A DNA stretch of 64,000 nt from NCBI GenBank assembly GCA_041776485.1, contig JBHBQE010000016.1, positions 1 through 64,000 of the forward strand. Reading direction: 5' to 3'. This DNA is from JBHBQE01 sp041776485. GTDB lineage: Bacteria > Bacillota > Clostridia > Lachnospirales > Lachnospiraceae. The translations under genes and the position numbers were made by a program. Position 1 is the stretch's first letter. Each line of letters opens with the position of its first letter. This document shows, piece by piece, positions 45,816 to 55,118 of the stretch. The notes beneath the pieces are model-generated. The model made no database searches, was not told the origin of the DNA, and was given only the letters and a program-made list of their open reading frames with translations.

Positions 45816-46804
45816 CGATTTTTAAGCTCCTTTGCAATATCCTCCCAGGTAATCCCCCGATATGCTAATAGAACTGCTATGTGATAGATAAAATCAGAAA
45901 CCTCATATATGATTTCATTGGAATTTGAATTTTTGGCAGCAATAACTATTTCAGTAGCTTCCTCTCCCACCTTTTTAAGGATTTTATCAATTCCCTTTTC
46001 AAATAAATAATTGGTATAACTTCCCTCTTTAGGGTTGGATTTTCTATCAAGAATTATTTCATATAATTCCACAAAAATATCATGTATTGCATAAGGCTCT
46101 TTTATGTTTTCCTCACTGTCAACTATGTCCTTATAAAAACAGGATTTTCTGCCGGTGTGACAGGCGGGACCGATTTGTACGACCTTTGCAAGCAATGTAT
46201 CATTGTCGCAGTCTGCTGACAGACTCTTTAAATATTGGAAATGACCGCTTTCCTCTCCCTTTAGCCAAAGCTTATTTCTGGAGCGACTAAAATATGTCAT
46301 TCTTCCTGTATTTACTGTGGCATTATATGCTTCTTCGTTCATATATGCCATCATTAATACACTATTATCCTGAATATCCTGAACTATACATGGAATAAGT
46401 CCGTTAACCGTTTTAAAGTCGCTAAAGGAGAGCTTATTTGATATATACTTTTCGCTATCTGCTGCATTTTTACTATCCTGATTGCCGAATCTTTTTACAG
46501 CGTCAGATAAAAGAGAAGCATTTTCTTCCCTGATAATTATGCCTTTGCAGCCGGCATAGAGATATTTTTTTATATCCTCCTTATCCTGACCGGATATTTT
46601 GGCATAGACAGGTACAGGCATATTTTCACAAAGGATTTTTATTATATTAATATTCTCCTCATGAACAAAGCTGTCAGTATATTTTTCCGTAACGACAATG
46701 CCGTCGGCACCTGTATCAACAGCTTGCCTTGCCTTTAGCAATGCGTTTTTTCTATCTGAATAATCCTCAAGCTTAATGGATGTAAATATATTGTTTTGTT
46801 TCAT
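45812..46804 (-). CDS. hisI: HisIE with an N-terminal HisF-like half-barrel
   Basis: Bifunctional phosphoribosyl-AMP cyclohydrolase (residues about 130-235: [31 protein letters not shown]) and phosphoribosyl-ATP pyrophosphatase (about 240-330: [20 protein letters not shown]). Steps two and three of histidine synthesis. An extra N-terminal segment of about 115 residues resembles half of the HisF/HisA barrel: [12 protein letters not shown], then [11 protein letters not shown] and [16 protein letters not shown] with KRFGNQ, like the second HisF beta strands. Catalytic barrel residues are not all present, so it is probably a degenerate or structural domain. ATGA overlap with hisB. Confidence 0.92.
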   Translation of the reverse strand: MKQNNIFTSIKLEDYSDRKNALLKARQAVDTGADGIVVTEKYTDSFVHEENINIIKILCENMPVPVYAKISGQDKEDIKKYLYAGCKGIIIREENASLLSDAVKRFGNQDSKNAADSEKYISNKLSFSDFKTVNGLIPCIVQDIQDNSVLMMAYMNEEAYNATVNTGRMTYFSRSRNKLWLKGEESGHFQYLKSLSADCDNDTLLAKVVQIGPACHTGRKSCFYKDIVDSEENIKEPYAIHDIFVELYEIILDRKSNPKEGSYTNYLFEKGIDKILKKVGEEATEIVIAAKNSNSNEIIYEVSDFIYHIAVLLAYRGITWEDIAKELKNR

Positions 46805-47385
46805 AGTACTCCCTTAGTGGATAATGTGCCTACTATCCTATCGTCTTTTGTAATCGCCTTTCTTAGGGCAACTCCGAAGGATTTAAAAATTGCCTCAATA
46901 ATATGATGGGTATTTTTCCCTGCAATTTCTCTGATATGCAGATTTAACATTCCGTTTACCGCAATTGCATAGAAAAATTCCTCTACCATTTCGGTATCCA
47001 GATAGCCGACCCTTTCCATATTAAAAGCCGCCTCAAAGGAAAGGTATGCTCTACCGGATAAATCAATGGCACAGAGCGCCAAAGCTTCATCCATTGGTAT
47101 AGTTGCGTCTGCATATCTTGCAATTCCTGCCTTATCACCCAGAGCCTTTTTAATTCCGCTTCCAATAACAATTCCGCAATCTTCTATAGTATGGTGGGAA
47201 TCCACCATTAAATCCCCCTTGCAGCTTAAATTAAGGTCGATCATGGAATGTTTTGCAAAGCTTTCCAGCATATGATTAAAAAATCCTATTCCTGTATCAA
47301 TATCAGATACACCACTGCCGTCTAAATCAATACTCAGGCTGACGTCGGTTTCTTTGGTTTTTCTGTTAATTTCCGCTGTTCTCAT
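46801..47385 (-). CDS. hisB: imidazoleglycerol-phosphate dehydratase
   Basis: Histidine pathway step six. 194 residues with the metal-binding His motifs [14 protein letters not shown] and [14 protein letters not shown], and the later [19 protein letters not shown] precedes the ATG. Follows hisD on the same strand and overlaps hisIE by four bases. Confidence 0.97.
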   Translation of the reverse strand: MRTAEINRKTKETDVSLSIDLDGSGVSDIDTGIGFFNHMLESFAKHSMIDLNLSCKGDLMVDSHHTIEDCGIVIGSGIKKALGDKAGIARYADATIPMDEALALCAIDLSGRAYLSFEAAFNMERVGYLDTEMVEEFFYAIAVNGMLNLHIREIAGKNTHHIIEAIFKSFGVALRKAITKDDRIVGTLSTKGVL

Positions 47386-47415
47386 GGCAATTACACCTCT
47401 TTAATAAATTATTTC

Positions 47416-48711
47416 CTAATCAGTCTCTATCCTGACCCTAATTGAATTTGCATGTGCCGACAAGCTCTCATTTTCCGCAAATTCTATCACATATGCCGCG
47501 GCATTATTAAAAGCCTCTCTATCATAGCATATAATGCTTGATTTTTTAACAAAATCATTTGTAGACAATGGAGAAAAAAATCTGGCGGTTCCGTTGGTGG
47601 GAAGTACATGGTTAGGTCCTGCAAAATAATCTCCCAGCGGCTCGCTGGAATACTCACCCAGAAAAATGGCTCCGGCATTTTTTATTTTCGGAAGTATTGA
47701 AAACGGTTCATTTACCATAATCTCCAAGTGTTCGGGAGCAATGATATTTACAATATCTATACCTATGTCTATTGATGGGCACACAAAAATATTTCCATTA
47801 TCCGTAAGGGATTTTTCAATTATATTTTTCCTTGGCAGGTTTTGTGTTAATTCATTTATATTAGATAATACACTTTTGGCAAAATCCATATTGTCAGTAA
47901 CTAATATTCCCTGTGCCATTTCGTCGTGCTCAGCCTGGGATAATATATCTGCCGCGGCATATTTAGGATTGGCATGCTTATCGCATAATACGGTTATTTC
48001 TGAGGGTCCCGCCACAGAGTCTATTCCCACTTCACCAAAAACAAGCTTTTTGGCAAGGGCAACATATATATTTCCGGGACCTACTATCTTATCAACTCTG
48101 GGGATGGTTTCAGTGCCATAAGCCATAGCGGCAATTCCCTGAGCACCGGAAATTTTATATATCTTATCAACGCCTGCAATAACAGCTGCGGCAATAATAG
48201 CCGGTGCTATTTCTCCCTTAGGGTTTGGAGGGGTTATCATAATTATTTCCCCGACATTTGCCACCTTTGCCGGCAATGTATCCATTAATACAGTTGAGGG
48301 ATAATATGCTTTCCCGCCGGGGACGTAAACACCTACACGACTTAAAGGGGTTACCTGCTGCCCTAATATTATTCCGGGGCGGGATTTATCTAAAAATCCA
48401 TCGATATTAATTTTTTCATGGAAAGAGCGAATATTATCAGCGGCTCTTTTCATGATATCCATTAGCTTTTTATCAACATTTTGAATGGCAGTATCTATTT
48501 CCTCTTGAGAAACTTGAATATTTTCAAAAGTAAGATTTATATTGTCAAATTTTTTCATATAGGAAAAAAGTGCGTTGTCGCCATTTTCTTTAACATCAGA
48601 AAGGATATTTTTAACAATAGACTCTATATCTTTTTGAATTTCAGTATCCCTTTTAATAATATTGATTATATCTTGGATATCAAATTTATCGGATATTTCG
48701 GTTATTTTCAT
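47416..48711 (-). CDS. hisD: histidinol dehydrogenase
   Basis: Oxidises histidinol to histidine in the last two steps. 431 residues; LSRVGVYVPGGKAYYPSTVLMDTLPA and the zinc-site region GPSEITVLCD then SQAEHDEMAQ are clear, as is GPNHVLPTNGTARFFSPLS. It overlaps hisG by four bases (ATGA). Confidence 0.97.
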   Translation of the reverse strand: MKITEISDKFDIQDIINIIKRDTEIQKDIESIVKNILSDVKENGDNALFSYMKKFDNINLTFENIQVSQEEIDTAIQNVDKKLMDIMKRAADNIRSFHEKINIDGFLDKSRPGIILGQQVTPLSRVGVYVPGGKAYYPSTVLMDTLPAKVANVGEIIMITPPNPKGEIAPAIIAAAVIAGVDKIYKISGAQGIAAMAYGTETIPRVDKIVGPGNIYVALAKKLVFGEVGIDSVAGPSEITVLCDKHANPKYAAADILSQAEHDEMAQGILVTDNMDFAKSVLSNINELTQNLPRKNIIEKSLTDNGNIFVCPSIDIGIDIVNIIAPEHLEIMVNEPFSILPKIKNAGAIFLGEYSSEPLGDYFAGPNHVLPTNGTARFFSPLSTNDFVKKSSIICYDREAFNNAAAYVIEFAENESLSAHANSIRVRIETD

Positions 48712-49361
48712 TTATCTGCCAATACCTTTCGTATATCTCCTATCATCTTTTCTATTCTTTTATACTCCATTTGCATTATAACGGGATTTACTACCATTCT
48801 TGCACTTAGCTTCCTGATTTCTTTCAGTACAACTAATCCGTTTTCTTTAAGGGTACTTCCGGTTTCAACTATATCAACGATTACATCGGTAAGATTAAGG
48901 ATGGGGGCAAGTTCTATGGAGCCGTTTAGCTTTATAAGCTCTGCACTTTGATTCAGTGTATTGTTAAAATAATCCTTTGCAATATTTGGATATTTACTTG
49001 CTACCCGTATTAATGCAGGACTGCCAATTAAAGCCTCAGCCTCATGCTTTCCGCACACACACATTTTACATTTTCCAAAGCCTAAATCCAGTACCTCATA
49101 TATATTTTTTTCTTCTTCCAGTATAGTATCCTTTCCCACTATACCGATATCTGCCACACCATATTCCACATAGGTGGGAACATCAGGTGCTTTAGCTAAA
49201 AAAAATTTTATTTTATGTTCATCATCGGAAAAAATCAGACGTCTGCTGTTCTTATCATTAACCTGACTTGCATTAATGCCGATTTTTTCAAATATTTTTG
49301 CGGCGGATTTTGCCAGCCTGCCCTTCCCAAGAGCAATGGTTAAATATTCTTTTTCATACAT
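48708..49361 (-). CDS. hisG: ATP phosphoribosyltransferase, short form
   Basis: First step of histidine synthesis. 217 residues from the ATG at 49361 (MYEKEYLTIALGKGRLAKSA), which has AGGTG at a good distance; a GTG nine bases earlier is less likely. The short form lacks the C-terminal ACT-like domain and needs HisZ, encoded directly before it, for activity and feedback inhibition. Signature DVIVDIVETGSTLKENGL is intact. Confidence 0.96.
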   Translation of the reverse strand: MYEKEYLTIALGKGRLAKSAAKIFEKIGINASQVNDKNSRRLIFSDDEHKIKFFLAKAPDVPTYVEYGVADIGIVGKDTILEEEKNIYEVLDLGFGKCKMCVCGKHEAEALIGSPALIRVASKYPNIAKDYFNNTLNQSAELIKLNGSIELAPILNLTDVIVDIVETGSTLKENGLVVLKEIRKLSARMVVNPVIMQMEYKRIEKMIGDIRKVLADK

Positions 49362-50529
49362 TATCTTCACCTAATACAATAAGTTTGTGATTGTTATATT
49401 TTTGTTTATAGTTATTAAGTTCAAAGAGATTTTTATACTTAATAAGCAGTGCAGACTTTCCCTTATTCCTAAGTTCCTCTGCGGCAGCTACCGCCTGAGG
49501 GTAGCTGTTGTTATATAGTATTGCAGTACATGGTATATCATCATATTCCTTTGGCATACTTGCAATTAAATCATCAATATATATTGCAAAGCCTATCGCC
49601 GGGGCATTTTTTCCAAACTCTGCCAGCAATTTATCATACCGCCCTCCGCTTCCGATGGCATTTCCGCTTCCGTAGGTATAGGCATAGAATATGATTCCAG
49701 TATAGTATTCATAATCATTTATAATAGACAAATCCAGTGATACATATTCCCCTACAGAATATAATTCAATTCCCGACATAAGTTTTTGCAGGTAGTTAAT
49801 GGCAGACAGCACTTTTGTCATATTGGTATTTTTTATTTTATCTGTTAATATATCTAAATTGTCGGGATTTCTGTATAAATTCATACAGCCGATAAAAATA
49901 TTGATCATATCTTCGGGTATATTCCATTTTTCCAGATATTCCTGTAATCCGAAAAAGTTTTTGTTTTTAATAAAGGATAGAATAATATTTATTTTGTCGG
50001 TATCTAAGCTGCAGGCATTACACAGACCGGTTATAATATCCTTATGACCTATGGAAATTTTAAACTTCCCAGGATTTGCCTTTTTTAGAGAAGAAACTAA
50101 AAGACTTATGGTTTCTATATCCGCTTCAAGGGTATCATCTCCTATAAATTCCACACCAAGCTGGGTCCTCTCAACTGATTTTCCGCTGAAGCTATCCTGA
50201 TTTCTATATACATTTCCTGTATAGCAAAGCTTAATAAGCTCACCCTTTTCCAGAAAATATTTGGCGCTTACCCTGGCGATTGAGGGGGTAAAATCCGGTC
50301 GCAATGCCAGTAAATGCCCCTCCTTATCTGTGAATTTATACAGCTCTTCTATGGGAAGGGAGCCTGCGCCGGCAAAGCAGTCTAAATATTCAAATACAGG
50401 GGTATCTATAGGCTGGTAGCCATAGCTTATAATAGTATCAAGCATGGTATCAGTAAGCTTCTTTTTTCTGACACATTCACTTCCTATTATATCCCTAACC
50501 CCGGAGGGGGAATGAAGCAGATTATTCAT
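49354..50529 (-). CDS. hisZ: HisZ regulatory subunit of ATP phosphoribosyltransferase
   Basis: Histidyl-tRNA synthetase-like regulatory partner of short HisG. 391 residues with HisRS motif 2 region (LIKLCYTGNVYRN) and the GNAIGSGGRYDKLLAEFG of the class II core, but without tRNA-synthetase anticodon-binding sequence of full length. AAGGAG precedes the ATG. First gene of the leftward his operon; 8-base overlap with hisG. Confidence 0.93.
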   Translation of the reverse strand: MNNLLHSPSGVRDIIGSECVRKKKLTDTMLDTIISYGYQPIDTPVFEYLDCFAGAGSLPIEELYKFTDKEGHLLALRPDFTPSIARVSAKYFLEKGELIKLCYTGNVYRNQDSFSGKSVERTQLGVEFIGDDTLEADIETISLLVSSLKKANPGKFKISIGHKDIITGLCNACSLDTDKINIILSFIKNKNFFGLQEYLEKWNIPEDMINIFIGCMNLYRNPDNLDILTDKIKNTNMTKVLSAINYLQKLMSGIELYSVGEYVSLDLSIINDYEYYTGIIFYAYTYGSGNAIGSGGRYDKLLAEFGKNAPAIGFAIYIDDLIASMPKEYDDIPCTAILYNNSYPQAVAAAEELRNKGKSALLIKYKNLFELNNYKQKYNNHKLIVLGEDNV

Positions 50530-50618
50530 TGCAACTCCTTAGCGTATTTTGGTTATAAATAAATTTACCGTAAAATAAGACCTGATTTCATTTATACCTG
50601 TGATTAAAATTAAGAGTT

Positions 50619-50648
50619 ATTATATTGAAACTGATCTTATACTGTCAA
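50619..50648 (-). promoter_or_regulatory. sigma-A promoter of the his operon
   Basis: On the minus strand TTGACA (50648-50643), 18 bases, TATAAT (50624-50619). Its leader of about 85 bases is too short for a T-box, so histidine control is probably by feedback on HisZ/HisG rather than by tRNA sensing. Confidence 0.75.
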
Positions 50649-50655
50649 GGCTGGT

Positions 50656-51195
50656 TTACTGATTATTGTCTCTGTCTTCCAAATCCAAATCCAGCTTATC
50701 TAAAAAGGGTACTGTAACTTCATTTTCTAAAAAGAAATAATCCTGTGACAGCTCTTCATATTTAAAGCTTTTAATCCCCTGTTCTTCACTTCTTTTTACA
50801 AATCCCATAGCTTCGCTGAAACGCATATAATAAAAAGTATTTTTATGTGTAAAATATATCAGGAAAAATGCCACTCCTCCCTGTGTCTCAAAATCCTTCA
50901 TAAATTCAATTTGATGGACATGGATATTTTGCAGGGAGAATCTGTCAACATTACATTCTTTGGCGTCAAAACAAACGGGAATGGATTGTACCACTCCGAT
51001 ATAATCAACGGTACTTTTTTTTTCAAAATATGCCAGAGAAATCTGCCCCCTTTCCTTATTGAATTCAATCGGAGTAATAGGGGTAGGAATTTTCTGGATT
51101 AAACACAGGTTATTATTCCTATAGGTTTCCAGGGTATGATTGATTAATTCTTCAAATGCCTGTCCTCTGAGACCTCTTGATGACCAGGTTGCCAT
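50656..51195 (-). CDS. recU: Holliday junction resolvase RecU
   Basis: Gram-positive Holliday junction endonuclease. Key features: RGLRGQAFEELINHTL start, KIPTPITPIEF, the metal-binding core STVDYIGVVQ, IPVCFDAKECN, and the HQIEFMKDF helix. 179 residues, AAGGAG upstream. It stands alone between the his operon and the pseudouridine synthase group. Confidence 0.93.
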   Translation of the reverse strand: MATWSSRGLRGQAFEELINHTLETYRNNNLCLIQKIPTPITPIEFNKERGQISLAYFEKKSTVDYIGVVQSIPVCFDAKECNVDRFSLQNIHVHQIEFMKDFETQGGVAFFLIYFTHKNTFYYMRFSEAMGFVKRSEEQGIKSFKYEELSQDYFFLENEVTVPFLDKLDLDLEDRDNNQ

Positions 51196-51339
51196 ATTTT
51201 ACTCCTTATTATGTATTTTAATAAATTTATAAGCATGTATATTTATTTACTAAGAATATCACAAAACCCAATGATTGCGGATTTTATGATTTTTAATCTC
51301 GTTTAAAAATAGGAATTTATCCCTACTTAATCTTCCCAC

Positions 51340-51363
51340 CTTATTGACCTAAAGGTCAATAAG
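51340..51363. repeat. perfect 24-bp palindromic stem
   Basis: CTTATTGACCT, AA, AGGTCAATAAG: 11-bp perfect arms with a two-base centre, in the 197-base gap between recU and the pseudouridine synthase. A third GGTCAAT occurs at 51384. No T-run on either side, so an operator or repeat is as likely as a terminator. Confidence 0.5.
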
Positions 51364-51392
51364 TATCCCTCGCTCGAAGAGCTCGGTCAATT

Positions 51393-52358
51393 CTAGTTAT
51401 ATGATCTGTTAAGTATTTCCTCAAATTCTGTGGGAATACTGCTTTTAATTATCTGTCCATGTGGGAAAATAATTTTTTCTGCATAAAGATATTGCCCCAA
51501 AAGTCTGTCAGTCTCATGCCTTAATACCCTTTCATCAAGAGATTTATCCCCATATTTTTTATCATTTAATATGGGAAAGCCAAGATAATTACAGGTACCT
51601 CTTATTTGGTGACTCTTTCCGGTAAAAAGCTCTGCTTCTATCAGGGAAACGGTGGAATTGCCCTTACAAAATTCAATTTTTGTTTTAATTAAACTGCTGC
51701 CATACACTTCTTTATCAAAAAGCTTTGCAATATTTTTAGAGCTGTCCTTTTTGTAATAAAGATAGGTATATCCGTTTTTATTAAATAGTCCATGAACCAG
51801 TGCATAATAAATCCGTCTGATTTTTTTTGTTTTAATCTGGTTTGATAACTTAACTGCAGCCTGTCTTGTTTTGGCGCAAATAATGAGTCCGCCGGTATTC
51901 CTGTCAAGCCTGTTTATAACAGATGGTTTGTAGGAAGAAAAGTCATTAAAATTCAATCCGTTATTTATAAGATATGAAAGTATTACTTCATTTATCGATA
52001 TATCATCAGGCTTTGCCTTTTGGGACAGAATATCAAATGGCTTATCACAAACTACTATATCCGGATTTTCATATACAATATTAAGCTTAGAATATTCTAT
52101 TCGGGAAATGGCTTCATAAACTGCTTTTTTATTTTCGTTTCCGGTAAGACTGTTAAAGGTTTCTTCACTTAAATATATTTTAATATTGTCATTTATTCTA
52201 AGCTTTTTGCCGCCCTCTGCCTTTTTATCGTTTAATACTATATTCTTTTTCCTGAGCATTTTATGCAAAAAAGAAAATGAAGCCCCCGAAAGCAGGGAGC
52301 TTAAATATTTATCAAGTCTTTGATTTTCATTTTCTTTTTTGATAGTAAATTCTCTCAT
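51393..52358 (-). CDS. RluC/RluD-family pseudouridine synthase
   Basis: 321 residues: an S4 RNA-binding domain (about 12-80, SFSFLHKMLRKKNIVLNDKK) and the catalytic domain with the active-site motif INRLDRNTGGLIICAKT and the later TGKSHQIRGTCNYLGFPI. Target rRNA site not predictable. The second enzyme of this family in the window. It begins three bases after the coiled-coil gene stop with a weak ribosome site. Confidence 0.9.
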   Translation of the reverse strand: MREFTIKKENENQRLDKYLSSLLSGASFSFLHKMLRKKNIVLNDKKAEGGKKLRINDNIKIYLSEETFNSLTGNENKKAVYEAISRIEYSKLNIVYENPDIVVCDKPFDILSQKAKPDDISINEVILSYLINNGLNFNDFSSYKPSVINRLDRNTGGLIICAKTRQAAVKLSNQIKTKKIRRIYYALVHGLFNKNGYTYLYYKKDSSKNIAKLFDKEVYGSSLIKTKIEFCKGNSTVSLIEAELFTGKSHQIRGTCNYLGFPILNDKKYGDKSLDERVLRHETDRLLGQYLYAEKIIFPHGQIIKSSIPTEFEEILNRSYN

Positions 52359-52361
52359 TTA

Positions 52362-53051
52362 CTAGTCTTTTTTAAAGAAAGACTCCGGTATATCCAGTAC
52401 TCCTGTAGCCTGTATAGCGGATTTTTTCTCCTCTAAATTAACGATATTAGTCATATCCGGTACAGTCTCAGAAACAGGCTCCGGTTCAGCCCTTAGGATT
52501 TCTTCTGCTATCGGGTTAGGTGAAAGTTGTGCTCTATTCTCCCTAATAATATCTAAATACCCCTCCATGGTATTCAGATATCCCTCCTGATTAGCTCTTG
52601 TAGTCTCGACGGAGTTGGAAAGCACCTCTTGTATATTTGCCAGCAGTTCATCTGTATAGGCGATAGCAGAGCTTCTTATTTCATTGGCATCACTTGTAGC
52701 TGAATCAATGGTATGCTGAGCATTTTTGGTGGCAACCATAACCACTTCGTTTGCTTGAGCGTAAGCACGTTCCATTATCTGGTGCTCACTTATAAGCTCA
52801 TTGGTACGAACCTCAGCAGCATTGATAATTTCCCTCGCCTGTCTTCTTGCGTCCTCTAAAATAGCATGCTGATTATTTATAATCTTTTGATAACGACTGA
52901 CTTCCTCAGGTATTTTCTCTTTCAGCTCACTTATAAAGCTGTCTATTTCATCCCTGTTAACAACTATTTTTGAGGATGAAAATGCAGATGGCTTACAACT
53001 GTCTATGTATTCTTCAATATCTTCAATTACCTCTTCAATTGGGCTTGGCAT
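52362..53051 (-). CDS. coiled-coil protein of the coaD cluster
   Basis: 229 residues, highly helical, with a long coiled coil from about 30 to 180 ([20 protein letters not shown], then [15 protein letters not shown]) and an acidic disordered C-terminus. The pattern resembles DivIVA- or ATP-synthase-subunit-like coiled coils often annotated as ATPase or DivIVA-related; no ATP-binding motif is present, so it is not an ATPase. Starts within the end of coaD (17-base overlap) and has AAGGAG upstream. Role unknown. Confidence 0.8.
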   Translation of the reverse strand: MPSPIEEVIEDIEEYIDSCKPSAFSSSKIVVNRDEIDSFISELKEKIPEEVSRYQKIINNQHAILEDARRQAREIINAAEVRTNELISEHQIMERAYAQANEVVMVATKNAQHTIDSATSDANEIRSSAIAYTDELLANIQEVLSNSVETTRANQEGYLNTMEGYLDIIRENRAQLSPNPIAEEILRAEPEPVSETVPDMTNIVNLEEKKSAIQATGVLDIPESFFKKD

Positions 53052-53550
53052 TTACTGTCTCCTTTTTTAACTTACATTTTTCATAAACTGTAGGGATAAT
53101 ACATTCCGGTACAAATTTACTTATATCTCCATCATATAATGCAAACTCCCTTACAATTGAGGAGCTTAGGTAAGAATAGTTAAGGGAAGTGGTAAGAAAT
53201 ACGGTTTCAAGCTTTGGATACTGAACATGATTTACCTGTGCCAGTTGAAGCTCGTACTCAAAATCCGTTATGGCACGAAGTCCTCTTATTACCACTGTAG
53301 ACCCCATCTTTCTGGCATAATCAATTAATAAGCCATCATTGGTGTCTACATTTACACCCTCAATATTATATTCCTCTAAAACCCTGTTTATAATACTAAC
53401 ACGTTCAGATAAGGAAAACAATAAATTTTTTTGGGAGTTGTTAAGCACCAGTACAGTAACGTGACCAAACATTTGAACCCCCCGTTTTATTATGTCCAAA
53501 TGTCCGTTAGTTATAGGGTCAAAGCTTCCGGGATAAATTACATTACTCAT
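53035..53550 (-). CDS. coaD: phosphopantetheine adenylyltransferase
   Basis: Penultimate CoA step, adding AMP to 4'-phosphopantetheine. [19 protein letters not shown] at the N-terminus carries the TxxH nucleotide motif; [18 protein letters not shown] and [20 protein letters not shown] complete the signature. 171 residues, slightly longer than typical. AAAGGAG upstream, and an 8-base overlap with rsmD. Confidence 0.97.
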   Translation of the reverse strand: MSNVIYPGSFDPITNGHLDIIKRGVQMFGHVTVLVLNNSQKNLLFSLSERVSIINRVLEEYNIEGVNVDTNDGLLIDYARKMGSTVVIRGLRAITDFEYELQLAQVNHVQYPKLETVFLTTSLNYSYLSSSIVREFALYDGDISKFVPECIIPTVYEKCKLKKETVNAKPN

Positions 53551-54097
53551 TTTCTCTCCTTATAAATATATGTTTTGAGCTTTTGTAAGTCTTTTCCTTT
53601 TCAATGTACAGATTATAGTTTGAAACGAAGGAAAAATCCTTTGCCTTTGCGGCCTCAGCTATAATCAAACAGTTGCTATTAAAGCTGTCTAATTTTGATA
53701 TATTTCCTATTGTCTCTTCATATATATCCTTATCGTAGGGAGGATCCAAAAAAAATATATTCGGAGAATATGCTTCCAATCTTTTTATTATAGTAGGGAC
53801 ACTGCCTTGAATAACAATTGCTCTGTCAGAAAGTTCTGTATGAGTGAGATTTTTATTAATTAAATCTATAGCTTGTCTGTCTTTATCCACGAAAAGAGAA
53901 AGCTTTGCTCCTCTGCTTATGGCTTCAATTCCTATTTGCCCTGTTCCCGCACACAGGTCGCAAAAGATGGATGAAAAAATAATTGGCTCTATCATATTAA
54001 ATAAGGTTTCCTTGATAATATCGGAGGTAGGCCTTATTTTGTCTCCCTTGGGGGTTGCTAATATATATCTTCTTTTTTCTCCTGCAATAACTCTCAC
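53543..54097 (-). CDS. rsmD: 16S rRNA (guanine-966 N2)-methyltransferase
   Basis: 184 residues. [38 protein letters not shown] (SAM-binding) and FLDPPYDKD (catalytic NPPY-type motif) are characteristic. GTG start inside the cinA stop (GTGA). Adjacent to coaD as in most Firmicutes. Confidence 0.96.
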   Translation of the reverse strand: MRVIAGEKRRYILATPKGDKIRPTSDIIKETLFNMIEPIIFSSIFCDLCAGTGQIGIEAISRGAKLSLFVDKDRQAIDLINKNLTHTELSDRAIVIQGSVPTIIKRLEAYSPNIFFLDPPYDKDIYEETIGNISKLDSFNSNCLIIAEAAKAKDFSFVSNYNLYIEKEKTYKSSKHIFIRRENE

Positions 54098-54573
54098 TTT
54101 TTATACCTGTTTATGGACTCATACAAAAGCTTCATTGAGGCATTTACCGCTTGAAGTCGTATTTTATATCTGGAACCTTTAAAGATAAATTTTCTGGTAA
54201 TAATATATTTATCAATGGCACAGGATATATAGCAAAGACCTACAGGCTTTTCTTTACTTCCGCCTGCGGGTCCTGCAATACCCGTGCTTGACAGCCCTAT
54301 ATCGGAATCAGATACTTTTCTGGCACCCTCTGCCATTTCTCTGGAAGTAAATTCACTAACTGCACCATATGTTTCAATTGTTTTTTTTCTTACTCCTAAA
54401 AGGGAAATTTTAGCTTCATTGGAATAGGTAATATATCCGTAGTTAAAGCAGGCGGAAATTCCAGGAATATTTACAAGCTCCGCTGCAATAAGACCTCCTG
54501 TCAGGCTTTCGGCAGAGGCAATGGTAAGCTTATTTTCTAAAAGGAACCTGCATGCAAGGGATAAATAATCCAT
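54094..54573 (-). CDS. CinA C-terminal-type nicotinamide-nucleotide amidohydrolase
   Basis: 159 residues equal to the CinA C-terminal domain alone (pncC type): TIASAESLTGGLIAAEL, GIAGPAGGSKEKPVGL. The domain in other bacteria deamidates NMN to NaMN for NAD recycling. The N-terminal competence domain of full CinA is absent. TAATG overlap with pgsA. Confidence 0.92.
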   Translation of the reverse strand: MDYLSLACRFLLENKLTIASAESLTGGLIAAELVNIPGISACFNYGYITYSNEAKISLLGVRKKTIETYGAVSEFTSREMAEGARKVSDSDIGLSSTGIAGPAGGSKEKPVGLCYISCAIDKYIITRKFIFKGSRYKIRLQAVNASMKLLYESINRYKK

Positions 54574-55118
54574 TATATTCCACCCTTTGTAATAACTTGT
54601 CTATTCTTATATACATAGTCAACTAACGAAATAACAGTTAGAATCAGTGCAATATACATAAGTCCCTGTCCTAAATAATTCCAATAAATATTTTTAATAT
54701 CAATTATCATTACAACTATCATAAGCATTTGGAAAGTGGTTTTAAATTTTCCCCAGTAATTGGCAGCTATGATAATGTTCTGCTCTGCGGCTATGAGTCT
54801 GAATCCACTTATAATAAATTCCCTGCTTATTATTATAATTACAACATAGGAGGGAACCTTTGAAAGCTCCACAAAGCATATTAATGCGGCACAAACCAAA
54901 AGCTTATCCGCCAATGGATCCATTAGCTTTCCAAAATTGGTAATCAGATTATACTTTCTGGCTATTTTACCATCCAGTAAGTCTGTCAGGCAGGCTATAA
55001 TAAATACAAGCTCCGCTGACAGCTGGAAAATCAGATTATTGCCGGCAATCAGCATTAAATAAACAAAAATCGGAACCAAAAGTACCCGTAAAAGCGTTAA
55101 TTTATTTGGTAAATTCAT
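54573..55118 (-). CDS. pgsA: CDP-diacylglycerol-glycerol-3-phosphate 3-phosphatidyltransferase
   Basis: Makes phosphatidylglycerol phosphate from CDP-diacylglycerol, the product of the cdsA enzyme encoded at 10380. 181 residues, several membrane segments; the CDP-alcohol motif is visible as DLLDGKIARKYNLITNFGKL followed by MDPLADK. It overlaps rimO by 17 bases. Confidence 0.95.
   Translation of the reverse strand: MNLPNKLTLLRVLLVPIFVYLMLIAGNNLIFQLSAELVFIIACLTDLLDGKIARKYNLITNFGKLMDPLADKLLVCAALICFVELSKVPSYVVIIIISREFIISGFRLIAAEQNIIIAANYWGKFKTTFQMLMIVVMIIDIKNIYWNYLGQGLMYIALILTVISLVDYVYKNRQVITKGGI

Noticed and set aside
47666..48121. 151-codon open frame opposite hisD
   Set aside because: Shadow of hisD, whose family signature is intact on the other strand.
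50530..50655. T-box riboswitch before hisZ
   Set aside because: The leader from the promoter is about 85 bases, too short, with no T-box sequence or terminator.
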